Source: Steroidobacteraceae bacterium (GTDB lineage: Bacteria > Pseudomonadota > Gammaproteobacteria > Steroidobacterales > Steroidobacteraceae). From it: DNA of 64,000 bases. The notes below the pieces were generated by a model. That model did no database searches. It saw nothing but the letters and a program-made list of their open reading frames with translations, and had not been told where the DNA came from. The stretch covers positions 21,610-85,609 of the forward strand of contig JALORN010000012.1 in NCBI GenBank assembly GCA_025458905.1, in the 5' to 3' direction. Below are positions 27,598 through 35,342 of this stretch, in pieces. Made by a program: the position numbers and the translations under genes. The stretch's first letter is position 1; every line of letters starts with the position of its first letter.

Positions 27598-28509
27598 ATG
27601 CACAAGGGATCACTGGCCATCCTGCCGCGCCTCGCGGCACCGCTCGCCGCAGCGCTCGCGGCGCTCGCGCTCGCCGCGCCGGCCCAGGCCGCGAAGCTCG
27701 ACCTGAACACCCCCGAGGGCGCCAACACGGCCGCGCGCCGCATCCAGTGCTCGATGAAGGACGGCGAGCCGACGGTCTACTGGTTCCACGGCGAGGGCTT
27801 CAGCCGCGTGCCCGGCGAGCGCGACCGCAAGCTGTTCAACGTCGAGGGCATGAACGTCCGCACCTGCGTCACGGTCAAGGACGAGAAGCGCGGCACCGGC
27901 TGGCGCCTGGTGTCGCGCGAGCTGCTGTTCTACACCGACCCGGCGACCGGCGAGCTGCTGCGCACGTGGGCGAACCCCTGGACCGGCGCCACGGTGAACG
28001 TGCTGCAGACCGCGAACGACCCGGTCAACCAGCGGCCGATGTTCCCCGTCGGCGCGGACGGCAAGCCCGCGAAGTGGACCGGCACGATCAGCGGCAAGAC
28101 CTGGTGGAACACCATCACGGTGCCGCTCTTCTACAACAACCCGCTCGGCGGCGACTACCAGAAGTACGTCGGTGGCACCTACCACGCGACCGAGATGTTC
28201 AACTTCTTCGGCAACCTCGACGACCTGCTGAACGACAAGAATCCGAACCCCGCGATCGAGGTCGGCTGGGTGCGGCTGGCCAGCTGGCTGCCCTGGATGG
28301 AGATGGGCGACCGCGCCGGGATGATCTACATCCACGCCGCCGGCCGGAAGCTCGATCGCTTCGACCAGTTGCCGGCCGTGATGCTGAAGGAGATCGAGTC
28401 CAGCTATCCGGAGTACAAGGCGCCGCCGCCCGGCGACGACGCGCGCGAGAACGAGACCAGCTGGACCTACTTCAAGAAGAAGGTGCCGCCGCCGCCCAAG
28501 GGCCGGTGA
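27598..28509 (+). CDS. Secreted DUF1838 family protein
   Basis: A 303-aa exported protein: signal peptide (hydrophobic LPRLAAPLAAALAALALA, cleavage after AQA near residue 31), then a domain I recognise as DUF1838: CSMKDGEPTVYWFHGEGF, a VEGMNVRTC strand, YWF and RELLFYTDP elements, then WTYFKKK near the end. DUF1838 proteins often occur next to steroid, lignin or aromatic catabolism genes and have no known activity. GAGGGAG is 8 nt before the ATG at 27598, which favours this start over several upstream ones. It follows the propeller gene after 73 nt with a palindrome between. Confidence 0.88.
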   Translation: MHKGSLAILPRLAAPLAAALAALALAAPAQAAKLDLNTPEGANTAARRIQCSMKDGEPTVYWFHGEGFSRVPGERDRKLFNVEGMNVRTCVTVKDEKRGTGWRLVSRELLFYTDPATGELLRTWANPWTGATVNVLQTANDPVNQRPMFPVGADGKPAKWTGTISGKTWWNTITVPLFYNNPLGGDYQKYVGGTYHATEMFNFFGNLDDLLNDKNPNPAIEVGWVRLASWLPWMEMGDRAGMIYIHAAGRKLDRFDQLPAVMLKEIESSYPEYKAPPPGDDARENETSWTYFKKKVPPPPKGR

Positions 28510-28555
28510 CGCCGGGCTGACCGCCCGCGCCGCGATCGGGCGGTGCGGGCGAACC

Positions 28556-28588
28556 GCGGCCGGCAGCCCTTCGCGGGGCGCCGGCCGC
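28556..28588 (+). terminator. Hairpin after the DUF1838 gene
   Basis: A 9-bp stem (GCGGCCGGC with GCCGGCCGC) extended by 4 bp after a bulged A, loop TTCGCG, 46 nt after the DUF1838 stop. No T-run follows, so it may need Rho or may stabilise the 3' end. Confidence 0.5.
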
Positions 28589-28663
28589 GTGCTTTGCGGC
28601 GGCGCCAATGTGTGTCCGGCCCGTTTACTTGCCGCGCGGGCCGAGGTTAGCATCGGCCGCAAT

Positions 28664-28834
28664 CGCCTCGCTGCCCGAAGCGGGCGAGGCGTGAGGGTGC
28701 AGGCCAAGGGTCGTCGGCGCGGTCTCGTCTCAACCGCGGTGCGTCCTCGCCGACGGGCCGCAACCTGCGGGGCGAGTGCACGCGGCCCGGGGCTCCCGAC
28801 GCGAGACCCACGCCGCTTTTCGTGGGATGTGTGG
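28664..28834 (+). promoter_or_regulatory. Structured 5' leader of the RRM gene with an SD-masking hairpin
   Basis: Three structures are seen. A 28-nt hairpin (CGCCTCG with CGAGGCG, 28664-28691) opens the leader. GGTCTCG (28721-28727) can pair with CGAGACC (28802-28808). A 6-bp hairpin CCCACG/CGTGGG (28807-28826) lies 8 nt before the ATG and covers the GGGA that is the only Shine-Dalgarno candidate. The last two compete for the same bases (28807-28808), as in a switch. A temperature- or autoregulated leader is inference. Confidence 0.35.
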
Positions 28835-29110
28835 ATGACGACGATCTACGTAGGCAACCTGCCTTTCTCCGCGACCGACGCCGACCTGCGGGTGCTGTTC
28901 GAGCGACACGGCAAGGTCGATTCCGTCAAGCTCATCAACGATCGCGAGACGGGCCGTCCGCGCGGCTTCGGCTTCGTGGACATGCCGTCGGCGGATGCGC
29001 AGGCGGCGATCCAGGCGCTGAACGGCTACTCGATGAACGGGCGCGCGTTGCGCGTCAACGAAGCTCAGGAACGGCCGCGGACCGGCGGCGGCGGACCGTT
29101 CCGCCGCTGA
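28835..29110 (+). CDS. RRM-domain RNA-binding protein
   Basis: A 91-aa protein that is a single RRM: RNP2 TIYVGNLPF at residues 3-11, and RNP1 RGFGFVDM (about 43-50), with the helix DADLRVLFERHG between. The C-terminus is a short Gly/Arg tail ending GGGGPFRR. Small free-standing RRM proteins of this kind are cold- or light-induced RNA chaperones in cyanobacteria and proteobacteria. ATG 28835 was chosen because the RRM starts there; upstream in-frame starts cross the structured leader. The leader suggests post-transcriptional control. Confidence 0.93.
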   Translation: MTTIYVGNLPFSATDADLRVLFERHGKVDSVKLINDRETGRPRGFGFVDMPSADAQAAIQALNGYSMNGRALRVNEAQERPRTGGGGPFRR

Positions 29111-29165
29111 GCGCCCGCGCCGCCGGCGGGCGCGCCGCCGGCGCGACGCGTACCGCTGGCGCGAC

Positions 29166-31253
29166 TCACCACATCTGCCTGACGCGCGTGGTGACGTCCA
29201 GCACCTCGGTCGCGGCCTCGCCGAGCGCCGCCTCGGCGAGGCGGCTGCCGTGGAACACCGTTTCCTCGAGCGTCTTCAGGACCTTTTCGGTCATGAAGCG
29301 GCTGCGCCCGCCGTAGACGTGCGCGTCCGACCGCGGTGCCTGGCTCGCCACCGCGAAGCGCAGCGGCTGCACCAGCGAGAGTTCCTCGCGGGCGCGCGTC
29401 ATCGCCACGTAGAGCAGCCGGCGCTCCTCCTCGAGCAGCGCCTCGCTGCGGGTCGAGAACTCGCTGGGGAAGCTGCCGTCCACGACGTTGAGCACGTGCA
29501 CGCAGTCCCACTCCATGCCCTTGGCCGAGTGCACCGTGGAGAGCACGAGGTAGTCTTCGTCGAGCAGCGGCTGGCCCGCGAGGTCGCTGGTCGCCTGCGG
29601 CGGGTCCAGGGTCAGCTCCGAGAGGAAGCGCTCGCGGGTCGGGTGCTGCCCGGAGAGCAGCTCGAGCTGGTCGAGGTCGCCGACGCGCGTGTGGAAGTGC
29701 TCGTAGAGGCGCTCGAACAGCGGCTTGTACCACTCGCGTACCAGCCGGACCTGCCCCGCCCATTCGCGCTCCGGCCGCGACAGCTCGCCGAGCAGGTCGA
29801 CCAGCTTGTTCCACGCGATCCTCGCCTCGGCCGGCGGCGCGAACTCGCGCAGCGCCGCGATCGCCCGGCCTTTCTCCTCGTAGGCCTGCAGCGCCCGGCG
29901 CGCGTTGACGGGGCCCATGCCGGGCATCAGCTGCAGCACGCGGAACGCGGCGAGCTCGTTGCGCGGGTTGTCGGCCCAGCGGAGGATCGCCAGCAGGTCC
30001 TTGACGTGAGCCGCCTCGAGGAAGCGCAGCCCGCCATACTTCACGAAGGGGATCTTGCGCCGCGTCAGCTCGATCTCCAGCAGGTCGCTGTGGCTCGCGG
30101 TGCGGAACAGCACCGCCTGGCGCCGCAGCGGCACGTTCATCTCGCGCTTCTTCAGCACCTGGCTGCAGACGTACTCCGCCTGGGTCGGCAGGTCGTCGAC
30201 CGCGACCATCCTCGGCCGCGGCCCGTCGCCGCGGGTGGAGAGCAGGTGCTTGCGGTACTGGCGCGGCGCCTCGGCCATCAACGCGTTGGCGACGTCCAGC
30301 ACCGGCTGCGTCGAGCGGTAGTTCTGCGCCAGCGTCACCACCTCGGCGCGCGGCGTGAACTTCTCGGGGAAGCCGAGGATGTTGTCGACCGCCGCGGCGC
30401 GGAACGAGTAGATCGCCTGCGCGTCGTCGCCGACGACGGTGAGGCCGTCGCCGTCGGGCCGCATCGCGAGGAGGATCTCGGCCTGCAGGCGGTTGGTGTC
30501 CTGGTATTCGTCCACGAGCACGTGGTCGAAGTGCCGCGAGACGTGCTGCGCGAAGCGCGGCTCCTGCATCATCGCGTGCCAGAACAGCAGCAGGTCGTCG
30601 TAGTCGAGCAGCGAGAGACGCTGCTTGCGCTCGACGTAGGCGCGGAACAGCTGGGTCAGCTCCTCGGCCCAGGGCGCGCACCACGGGAACTGTGCCTCGA
30701 GGGTCTCCTTGAGCGGGCTGCCGGTGTTGACGCGGTGCGAGTAGATCGCGAGGCAGACATCCTTGCGCGGGAAGCGCTTGTCGAGCCTGGCGAAGCCGAG
30801 CTCCTCGCGGATGGAGTCCACCAGGTCGGCGGAGTCGCCACGATCGAGGATCGAGAAGTTCGGGTCGATGTTCAGGTGCCTGGCGTAGTGGCGCAGCAGC
30901 CGCGCCCCGATCGCGTGGAAGGTGCCGGCCCACTGCATGCGCTGCAGCATCGACTGGCTGATGCCGGTGACCGTCTCGTTGAGCGCCTGCTTGACGAGGT
31001 CGCGTGCACGGCGACGCATCTCGAGCGCGGCGCGGCGCGTGAAGGTCAGCATCAGGATCCGGCCGGGGTCGACGCCGTGGATCACGAGGTGCGCGACGCG
31101 CGCGGCGAGCGTGCTGGTCTTGCCGGTGCCGGCGCCTGCCACGATCAGCAGCGGGCCGCTGCGGAAGCCCTTCGGCAGCACCGGTTCGCCGTGGGTCACG
31201 GCGCGGCGCTGGGGGCCGTTCAGCGCCTCCAGGTGTGCGGTCGTCGGCGGCAT
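29166..31253 (-). CDS. UvrD/Rep family ATP-dependent DNA helicase
   Basis: A 695-aa superfamily 1A 3'-5' helicase. Q-motif region LNGPQRRAV, Walker A GAGTGKTS, motif Ia TFTRRAALEMRRRA, motif II VDEYQDTN, motif III VVGDDAQAIYSFR, motif IV NYRSTQPVLD, motif V STVHSAKGMEWDCVHV and motif VI LLYVAMTRARE are all intact. It lacks the C-terminal Tudor-like tail of UvrD/PcrA, ending RVRQMW. I chose ATG 31253: a near-consensus TATAGT lies 7 nt upstream, so an upstream start at 31346 would be out of the transcript. Specific role (repair, recombination restart) cannot be told from sequence. Confidence 0.95.
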   Translation of the reverse strand: MPPTTAHLEALNGPQRRAVTHGEPVLPKGFRSGPLLIVAGAGTGKTSTLAARVAHLVIHGVDPGRILMLTFTRRAALEMRRRARDLVKQALNETVTGISQSMLQRMQWAGTFHAIGARLLRHYARHLNIDPNFSILDRGDSADLVDSIREELGFARLDKRFPRKDVCLAIYSHRVNTGSPLKETLEAQFPWCAPWAEELTQLFRAYVERKQRLSLLDYDDLLLFWHAMMQEPRFAQHVSRHFDHVLVDEYQDTNRLQAEILLAMRPDGDGLTVVGDDAQAIYSFRAAAVDNILGFPEKFTPRAEVVTLAQNYRSTQPVLDVANALMAEAPRQYRKHLLSTRGDGPRPRMVAVDDLPTQAEYVCSQVLKKREMNVPLRRQAVLFRTASHSDLLEIELTRRKIPFVKYGGLRFLEAAHVKDLLAILRWADNPRNELAAFRVLQLMPGMGPVNARRALQAYEEKGRAIAALREFAPPAEARIAWNKLVDLLGELSRPEREWAGQVRLVREWYKPLFERLYEHFHTRVGDLDQLELLSGQHPTRERFLSELTLDPPQATSDLAGQPLLDEDYLVLSTVHSAKGMEWDCVHVLNVVDGSFPSEFSTRSEALLEEERRLLYVAMTRAREELSLVQPLRFAVASQAPRSDAHVYGGRSRFMTEKVLKTLEETVFHGSRLAEAALGEAATEVLDVTTRVRQMW

Positions 31254-31260
31254 CGCCACG

Positions 31261-31266
31261 ACTATA
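31261..31266 (-). promoter_or_regulatory. -10 element (TATAGT) of the helicase gene, leaderless type
   Basis: TATAGT on the minus strand is 5 of 6 to consensus and ends 7 nt before the ATG at 31253. There is no Shine-Dalgarno sequence in the CGTGGCG gap. The -35 region is not recognisable. Confidence 0.5.
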
Positions 31267-31381
31267 CGGAACGCCCGGGCCGTGGGCCATCGGGCTCCCG
31301 CGCCGCGGGTCACAGAAACGTTGTGCGCGGCAGGCGATTCCCCCAAGATTCCGGGAGACCCATCACGCCAGACGGCAACCC

Positions 31382-31807
31382 ATGTCCCAGGAATCGATCG
31401 GCTTCAGTGGCATCCTGCTGCGCTTCCTCGCAGCCTTCGCGCTGGTGTTCCTGTCCTTCAACCCGACCGGGTGGTCCTATTTCCACTGGGCGTCGCGCGC
31501 GGTGCCGCAGGGCATCTCGCCGCCGGTGGTGCTCGCGGGCATCGCGCTGGTGATCGCCTGGGGCGTGTTCGTCAGGGCCACGGCCCGCTCGATCGGCTTC
31601 GTCGGTGCACTGCTGTGGGGTGCGCTGTTCGCCGCGCTCGTCTGGACGGCCGTGTGGTACGGCTGGCTGTCCCTCGAGAACCGCGGGGCACTCACCTGGA
31701 TCGGCCTGGTCGTGGTCGCCGCGATCCTCGCGCTCGGCATGTCGTGGTCGCACCTGCGACGCCAGATGACCGGCCAGGCCGACGTCGACGAAGTGACCGA
31801 GCGCTGA
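31382..31807 (+). CDS. Small four-helix inner membrane protein (DUF6524-like)
   Basis: A 141-aa protein with four predicted membrane helices: ILLRFLAAFALVFLSFNPTG, VLAGIALVIAWGVFVRA, FVGALLWGALFAALVWTAVW and WIGLVVVAAILALGMSWSH. The WSYFHW block after the first helix is a distinctive feature. I recall this layout from the DUF6524 family but could not verify it. No function is known. The charged C-terminal tail is DEVTER. The gene lies divergent to the helicase and 4 nt upstream of the AhpD-like gene, so it probably heads a two-gene transcript. Confidence 0.75.
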   Translation: MSQESIGFSGILLRFLAAFALVFLSFNPTGWSYFHWASRAVPQGISPPVVLAGIALVIAWGVFVRATARSIGFVGALLWGALFAALVWTAVWYGWLSLENRGALTWIGLVVVAAILALGMSWSHLRRQMTGQADVDEVTER

Positions 31808-31811
31808 GCCG

Positions 31812-32441
31812 GTGGCACGCCGCACCGCCTCCCGCGCCCGCGCCCGTCCTCGCGAGCGCTTGCGTGCGCAGCCGGCCGCGATGATCGGCCTGGACCTGCC
31901 GATCCCGCCGCGCGGCCGACTCGAGCCCGACCTGCGCAAGTACTTCGACCTCTGCGACGAGAAGATCGGCTTCGTGCCGAACGTGCTCGCGGCCTACAGC
32001 TTCGATGCCGCGAAGCTGCGCGCGTTCATCGCCATGTACAACGACCTGATGCTAGGCGAGTCGCGCCTGAGCAAGCTCGAACGCGAGATGATCGCGGTCG
32101 TGGTGTCGTCGGCGAACCGCTGCTACTACTGCCTGACGGCGCACGGCCAGGCGGTTCGCGAGATGTCGGGCGACCCGACCCTCGGCGAGACGCTGGTGAT
32201 GAACTGGCGCGTCGCGCAGGTGACGCCCCGGCAGCGCGCGATGCTCGAGTTCGCCCATCGGCTCACCGTCGACCCGGCCGCGACCGGTGCTCCCGAGCGT
32301 CGTGCACTGTCGAGGGCCGGCTTCTCCGATCGCGACATCTGGGACATCTGCGCGGTCGCTGCCTTCTTCAACATGACCAACCGGCTCGCGACCGCCACCG
32401 ACATGATGCCCAACGAGGAGTACCACGCCCGGTCGCGGTGA
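31812..32441 (+). CDS. AhpD-like carboxymuconolactone decarboxylase family protein (peroxidase-related)
   Basis: A 209-aa AhpD-fold protein. The redox motif is Cys104-Tyr-Tyr-Cys107 followed by His111 (CYYCLTAHG), as in the uncharacterised peroxidase-related enzyme group. The preceding LSKLEREMIAVVVSSAN helix and following ISD/W-type helix fit the family. A GTG at 31812 is assigned as start, 4 nt after the membrane protein stop; ATG 31881 (MIGLDLPIP) is an alternative that would remove an Arg-rich N-terminus and may be correct. Probably reduces peroxides or disulfides using its CxxC pair (family knowledge); the electron donor is unknown. Confidence 0.88.
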   Translation: MARRTASRARARPRERLRAQPAAMIGLDLPIPPRGRLEPDLRKYFDLCDEKIGFVPNVLAAYSFDAAKLRAFIAMYNDLMLGESRLSKLEREMIAVVVSSANRCYYCLTAHGQAVREMSGDPTLGETLVMNWRVAQVTPRQRAMLEFAHRLTVDPAATGAPERRALSRAGFSDRDIWDICAVAAFFNMTNRLATATDMMPNEEYHARSR

Positions 32442-32475
32442 GGCCCACCGGGGCCGCGCGCCCCGGAAGGTCCCG

Positions 32476-32844
32476 TCAGTGGCCTCCGGCGACGGGCGCC
32501 GGCGGTCCGCCGCCGGAATGCCGCTGCGCGGGAAGAGGCTCGCCGGCATGGCCGTCATTGGGCCCGGTGCCGCGGGGCACCGGGTCGGCGCCTGCCGAGG
32601 CACCTTCGTCGCCGTTGCCGCAGGCCTTGAGCGTGATCGGGTCGCTCGCCGGGAAGGTCTGCATCAGTGCTTCGTCCAGCAGGTCCTCGACGTGTTCGCG
32701 AGCGTCCCCTGCTCGCCCCTCGCGTGCCTCGCGCGGCTCGGGGAGCGCTGGGCCCGGCGGGTCGGGGGCCCGCCTCGGGCGTTCGGCCGCCGCCGGCGCG
32801 GCACGCCCGCGCGCAGCATGGCTGCGTCCCTTGCGGTCCGTCAT
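32476..32844 (-). CDS. Small hydrophilic protein with a DEALMQTFPASDP motif
   Basis: A 122-aa, Arg/Pro/Gly-rich protein of low complexity except for LLDEALMQTFPASDPI (about residues 57-72), a short motif I have seen in small proteobacterial proteins of unknown function. The ATG at 32842-32844 overlaps the stop of the amidase gene upstream (ATGA), so translation is coupled. Codon bias fits a real gene around the motif. The role is unknown; the coupling points to an accessory role for the amidase, which is inference. Confidence 0.7.
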   Translation of the reverse strand: MTDRKGRSHAARGRAAPAAAERPRRAPDPPGPALPEPREAREGRAGDAREHVEDLLDEALMQTFPASDPITLKACGNGDEGASAGADPVPRGTGPNDGHAGEPLPAQRHSGGGPPAPVAGGH

Positions 32845-33500
32845 GTCGTCACCTCCATCCAGCATCGCGCCGGCTCGCGCGCCGTGCGCGCGCGGGGCAG
32901 CAGTTCGAGGCGGCCCAGCGGGCAGACGGCGGGGGTCGAGCACAGGTCGACCGTGATCACGGCGTGCGGTTCGAGGGCGCGCAGGTGCGCGGGCCTGCCT
33001 GTCGATCGGTCGCGGACCCGCGGCGCGAGCTGCAGCGGCAGCACCTGCTGCAGCACGCGGCAGACGAACTCGGTGCAGCTGACGCCGACGTCGCGCGGCG
33101 CGGGCAACCGCCAGTGGACGGCACCCAGCTTGTGCCGGACCAGCGTCTGCAGCGCGAGCCAGCCCATCTTGGCGTAGCTCGCGAACGGCCAGTCGAGCCA
33201 CTGGCCGGCGACTTCGGCGACCTGCCGTCGCTGCAGCGCGCTCAGCTCGCTGCCGTCGGGGTTCAGCGGCCGCCAGACGTCGACGAACCGCAGGCGGTCG
33301 CGCGCCGCGAGCAGGTCGGTCACCAGCCGTCGCTGCACGCGGGGTGGACGTGCCTCGGCGAAGGCATCCGGCGCCACCATGATCGCGGCGTGCGAGTACG
33401 GGCATTCGGCGTTCCAGGCCATCATCCGGCTCAGGTGGAAGTTGCCCTGCGAGAGCAGCAGGTCCCCGCAGCGCAGCTGCTCCAGCGGCCAAGTTTGCAT
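32841..33500 (-). CDS. Papain-like amidase/hydrolase (YiiX-type, NlpC/P60 superfamily)
   Basis: A 219-aa protein with a circularly permuted papain-like pattern as in YiiX and LRAT/NlpC proteins: GDLLLSQGNFHLSRMMAW at the start, a His in CPYSHAAIMV, and a later Cys in GVSCTEFVCRVLQQVLP. Here the His precedes the Cys, as expected for the permuted order. It starts at ATG 33500 (MQTWPLEQL); a longer frame to 33536 lacks support. Likely a cysteine hydrolase of peptidoglycan, lipid or amide bonds. No signal peptide is visible. Coupled by ATGA to the small downstream gene. Confidence 0.78.
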   Translation of the reverse strand: MQTWPLEQLRCGDLLLSQGNFHLSRMMAWNAECPYSHAAIMVAPDAFAEARPPRVQRRLVTDLLAARDRLRFVDVWRPLNPDGSELSALQRRQVAEVAGQWLDWPFASYAKMGWLALQTLVRHKLGAVHWRLPAPRDVGVSCTEFVCRVLQQVLPLQLAPRVRDRSTGRPAHLRALEPHAVITVDLCSTPAVCPLGRLELLPRARTAREPARCWMEVTT

Positions 33501-33708
33501 CCCGTCGTTCCGCGGTGTCCTTCGGAGGCCGGCCATTTGGCCGCATCGCGCGCCTCGGTTGAGTAGGACGCGGGCCTCGCGAGGCGACGGTGCATTCCGG
33601 CCGTTCCAGCGCGCGCCTACAGCTGCAGGCGGCCGTCACCGACGGTCGCAGCAGGCTGCAACGCGGATGCTCGCGCGTCCGTCCAGCAGCATGTCGCGAG
33701 GTGTGAAG

Positions 33709-34176
33709 ATGGCCACGATCCACGACGAGTCGCACGACGTCGACGTCCTCAATGCCCTGATCGAGACGACGCTCGACAGCATCAATGGCTACGAGGAGGC
33801 GGCGAAGGACGCCAGCGACACGCGCTTCGAGTCGATCTTCCGCGAGCGCGCGGCCGAGCGCCGCGAAGTCGCCCTGCGGCTGCAGGAAGAGGTGCGGCGC
33901 CTGGGCGGCGACCCCGAGGACGAGGGTTCGGTGCTCGCGGCCGCGCATCGCCAGTTCCTCGGCATCCGCAACGCCTTCGGCAAGGGCGACCAGGCCGTCG
34001 TCGACGAGGTCGAGCGCGGCGAGGACGTCATCAAGGAGCGCTTCGAGAAGGCGCTGCGCGACGACCGAATCTCGGCACCGACGCGCGAGGTGGTCGCGAA
34101 GTTCTACGAGTCGGTGCGACGCGGCCACGACCAGGCCCGTGCGATGAAGCATTCGGGGGTGGCGGCTCAGCCCTGA
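33709..34176 (+). CDS. DUF2383 (PA2169-type) four-helix bundle protein
   Basis: A 155-aa, all-helical protein: HDVDVLNALIETTLDSINGYEEA starts the first helix (written as HDVDVLNALIE and TTLDSINGYEEA), followed by RFESIFRERAAERREVALRL, and then helices around HRQFLGIRNAFG and DEVERGEDVIKERFEKAL. This spacing of Glu/His residues resembles ferritin-like two-iron or iron-free bundles of PA2169/DUF2383 proteins. These proteins often are stress induced. Start ATG 33709 is placed by GAGGTG about 6 nt upstream. The gene is divergent from the amidase operon. Confidence 0.88.
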   Translation: MATIHDESHDVDVLNALIETTLDSINGYEEAAKDASDTRFESIFRERAAERREVALRLQEEVRRLGGDPEDEGSVLAAAHRQFLGIRNAFGKGDQAVVDEVERGEDVIKERFEKALRDDRISAPTREVVAKFYESVRRGHDQARAMKHSGVAAQP

Positions 34177-34257
34177 TCGAGTCGCCCTGCCCGCGCGGCG
34201 CGTCGGCGCCCGCAGGGCGGCACGGCGAAGCCGGGACGCGGCCGTCGCCGGGGCTCG

Positions 34258-35304
34258 TCAGCGGCTGCGGATCAGCGCCTCGTGCGCCTCGCCGTGCACC
34301 ATGCGCAGCCCGGCGGGGCCATCCAGCAAGGCCTTCGGGTAGCCGAGCTCGATGCGGCTCGCCTCATCCAGTGTCGCGAGCGCGGCGGCGTCGAGCTCGA
34401 ACGAGGTCGCACCCAGCAGCTCGGAGAGCTGCGCGAGGTTGCGCGCGCCGACGATGGGGATCACCCCGTCGCGACGCTGCAGCAGCCAGCGCAGCGCCAC
34501 CTGCGACGCCGGGCGCCCGGTCGCCGTGGCGACGGCCTTCACGGCCTCGGCGATCGCGAGGTTGCGGTCGCTGAGCAGCGTGCGTCCCCAGCCGCTGCTC
34601 GTCAGGCGACCGGGCTGGGTGGCGCGCACCGCCGGGTCGTTCGAGTACTTGCCGGAGAGCACCCCGCCGCCGAGCGGACTCCATGCCGTGACCGCGAGCC
34701 CGAGCGCGGCGGCGCACGGCAACAGCTCGCGCTCGACCGTGCGCTCGACCAGGCTGTAGTGCAGCTGCAGGGCTGCGAAGCGGGTCCAGCCACGCAGCTC
34801 GGCGATCGCCTGCGCGCGCGCGACCACCCAGGCCGGGACGTTCGAGAAACCGGTGTACAAAACCTTGCCGGCACGCACCGCATCGTCGAGCGCCCGCAGC
34901 AGCTCGTCGGGCGGGGTGATCCCGTCCCAGGCATGCACCCAATAGAGATCGATGCGGTCGGTGCCGAGCCGGCGCAGCGTCGCCTCGAGCGACTGCCGCA
35001 GGTTCTTGCGCGAATTGCCACCGGCGTTCGGGTCGCGCGGATCGGTCGTCATCGAGAACTTGCTGGCCACGACCAGCCGGTCACGCTCAGCAGCGACCAG
35101 GCCGGCGAGGATCCGCTCGCTGCTGCCACCGGAGTAGATGTTGGCCGTGTCGAGGAAGTTGCCGCCGGCCTCGCGGTAGGCGTCGAACATCCGCCGGCAC
35201 TCGGCCTCGGGCGCACCGAAGCCACTCTCCTCGCCGAAGGTCATGGTGCCGAGGCAGAGCTCCGAGACCTTGAGGCCCGAGTGGCCGAGTTGCCTGGATC
35301 GCAT
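34258..35304 (-). CDS. Aldo/keto reductase
   Basis: A 348-aa NADPH-dependent oxidoreductase of the AKR TIM barrel. It has the entry MRSRQLGHSGLKVSELCLGT, NFLDTANIYSGGSSE (catalytic Asp and Tyr), the Lys in VASKFSMTT, and HAWDG in place of the usual HxxD. The C-terminal cofactor loop is IPIVGARNLAQLSE. The catalytic tetrad Asp/Tyr/Lys/His is complete. Start ATG 35304 has CAGGAG 7 nt upstream. It lies 38 nt downstream of the P-loop kinase on the same strand and is probably in its transcript. Substrate unknown. Confidence 0.94.
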   Translation of the reverse strand: MRSRQLGHSGLKVSELCLGTMTFGEESGFGAPEAECRRMFDAYREAGGNFLDTANIYSGGSSERILAGLVAAERDRLVVASKFSMTTDPRDPNAGGNSRKNLRQSLEATLRRLGTDRIDLYWVHAWDGITPPDELLRALDDAVRAGKVLYTGFSNVPAWVVARAQAIAELRGWTRFAALQLHYSLVERTVERELLPCAAALGLAVTAWSPLGGGVLSGKYSNDPAVRATQPGRLTSSGWGRTLLSDRNLAIAEAVKAVATATGRPASQVALRWLLQRRDGVIPIVGARNLAQLSELLGATSFELDAAALATLDEASRIELGYPKALLDGPAGLRMVHGEAHEALIRSR

Positions 35305-35342
35305 CGTCGAGCTCCTGGGGTGTGGCGACCGGGCGCAACGGG

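Larger units (their letters stand above)
28510..28834. other. Non-coding gap holding hairpins and the RRM gene leader
   Basis: No gene is seen in these 325 nt. Going 5' to 3', it has a 7-bp hairpin (28521-28543), a stronger terminator-like hairpin (28556-28588), a possible promoter (TTTACT, 18 nt, TAGCAT at 28624-28653), then a structured leader to the RRM start. Confidence 0.6.
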
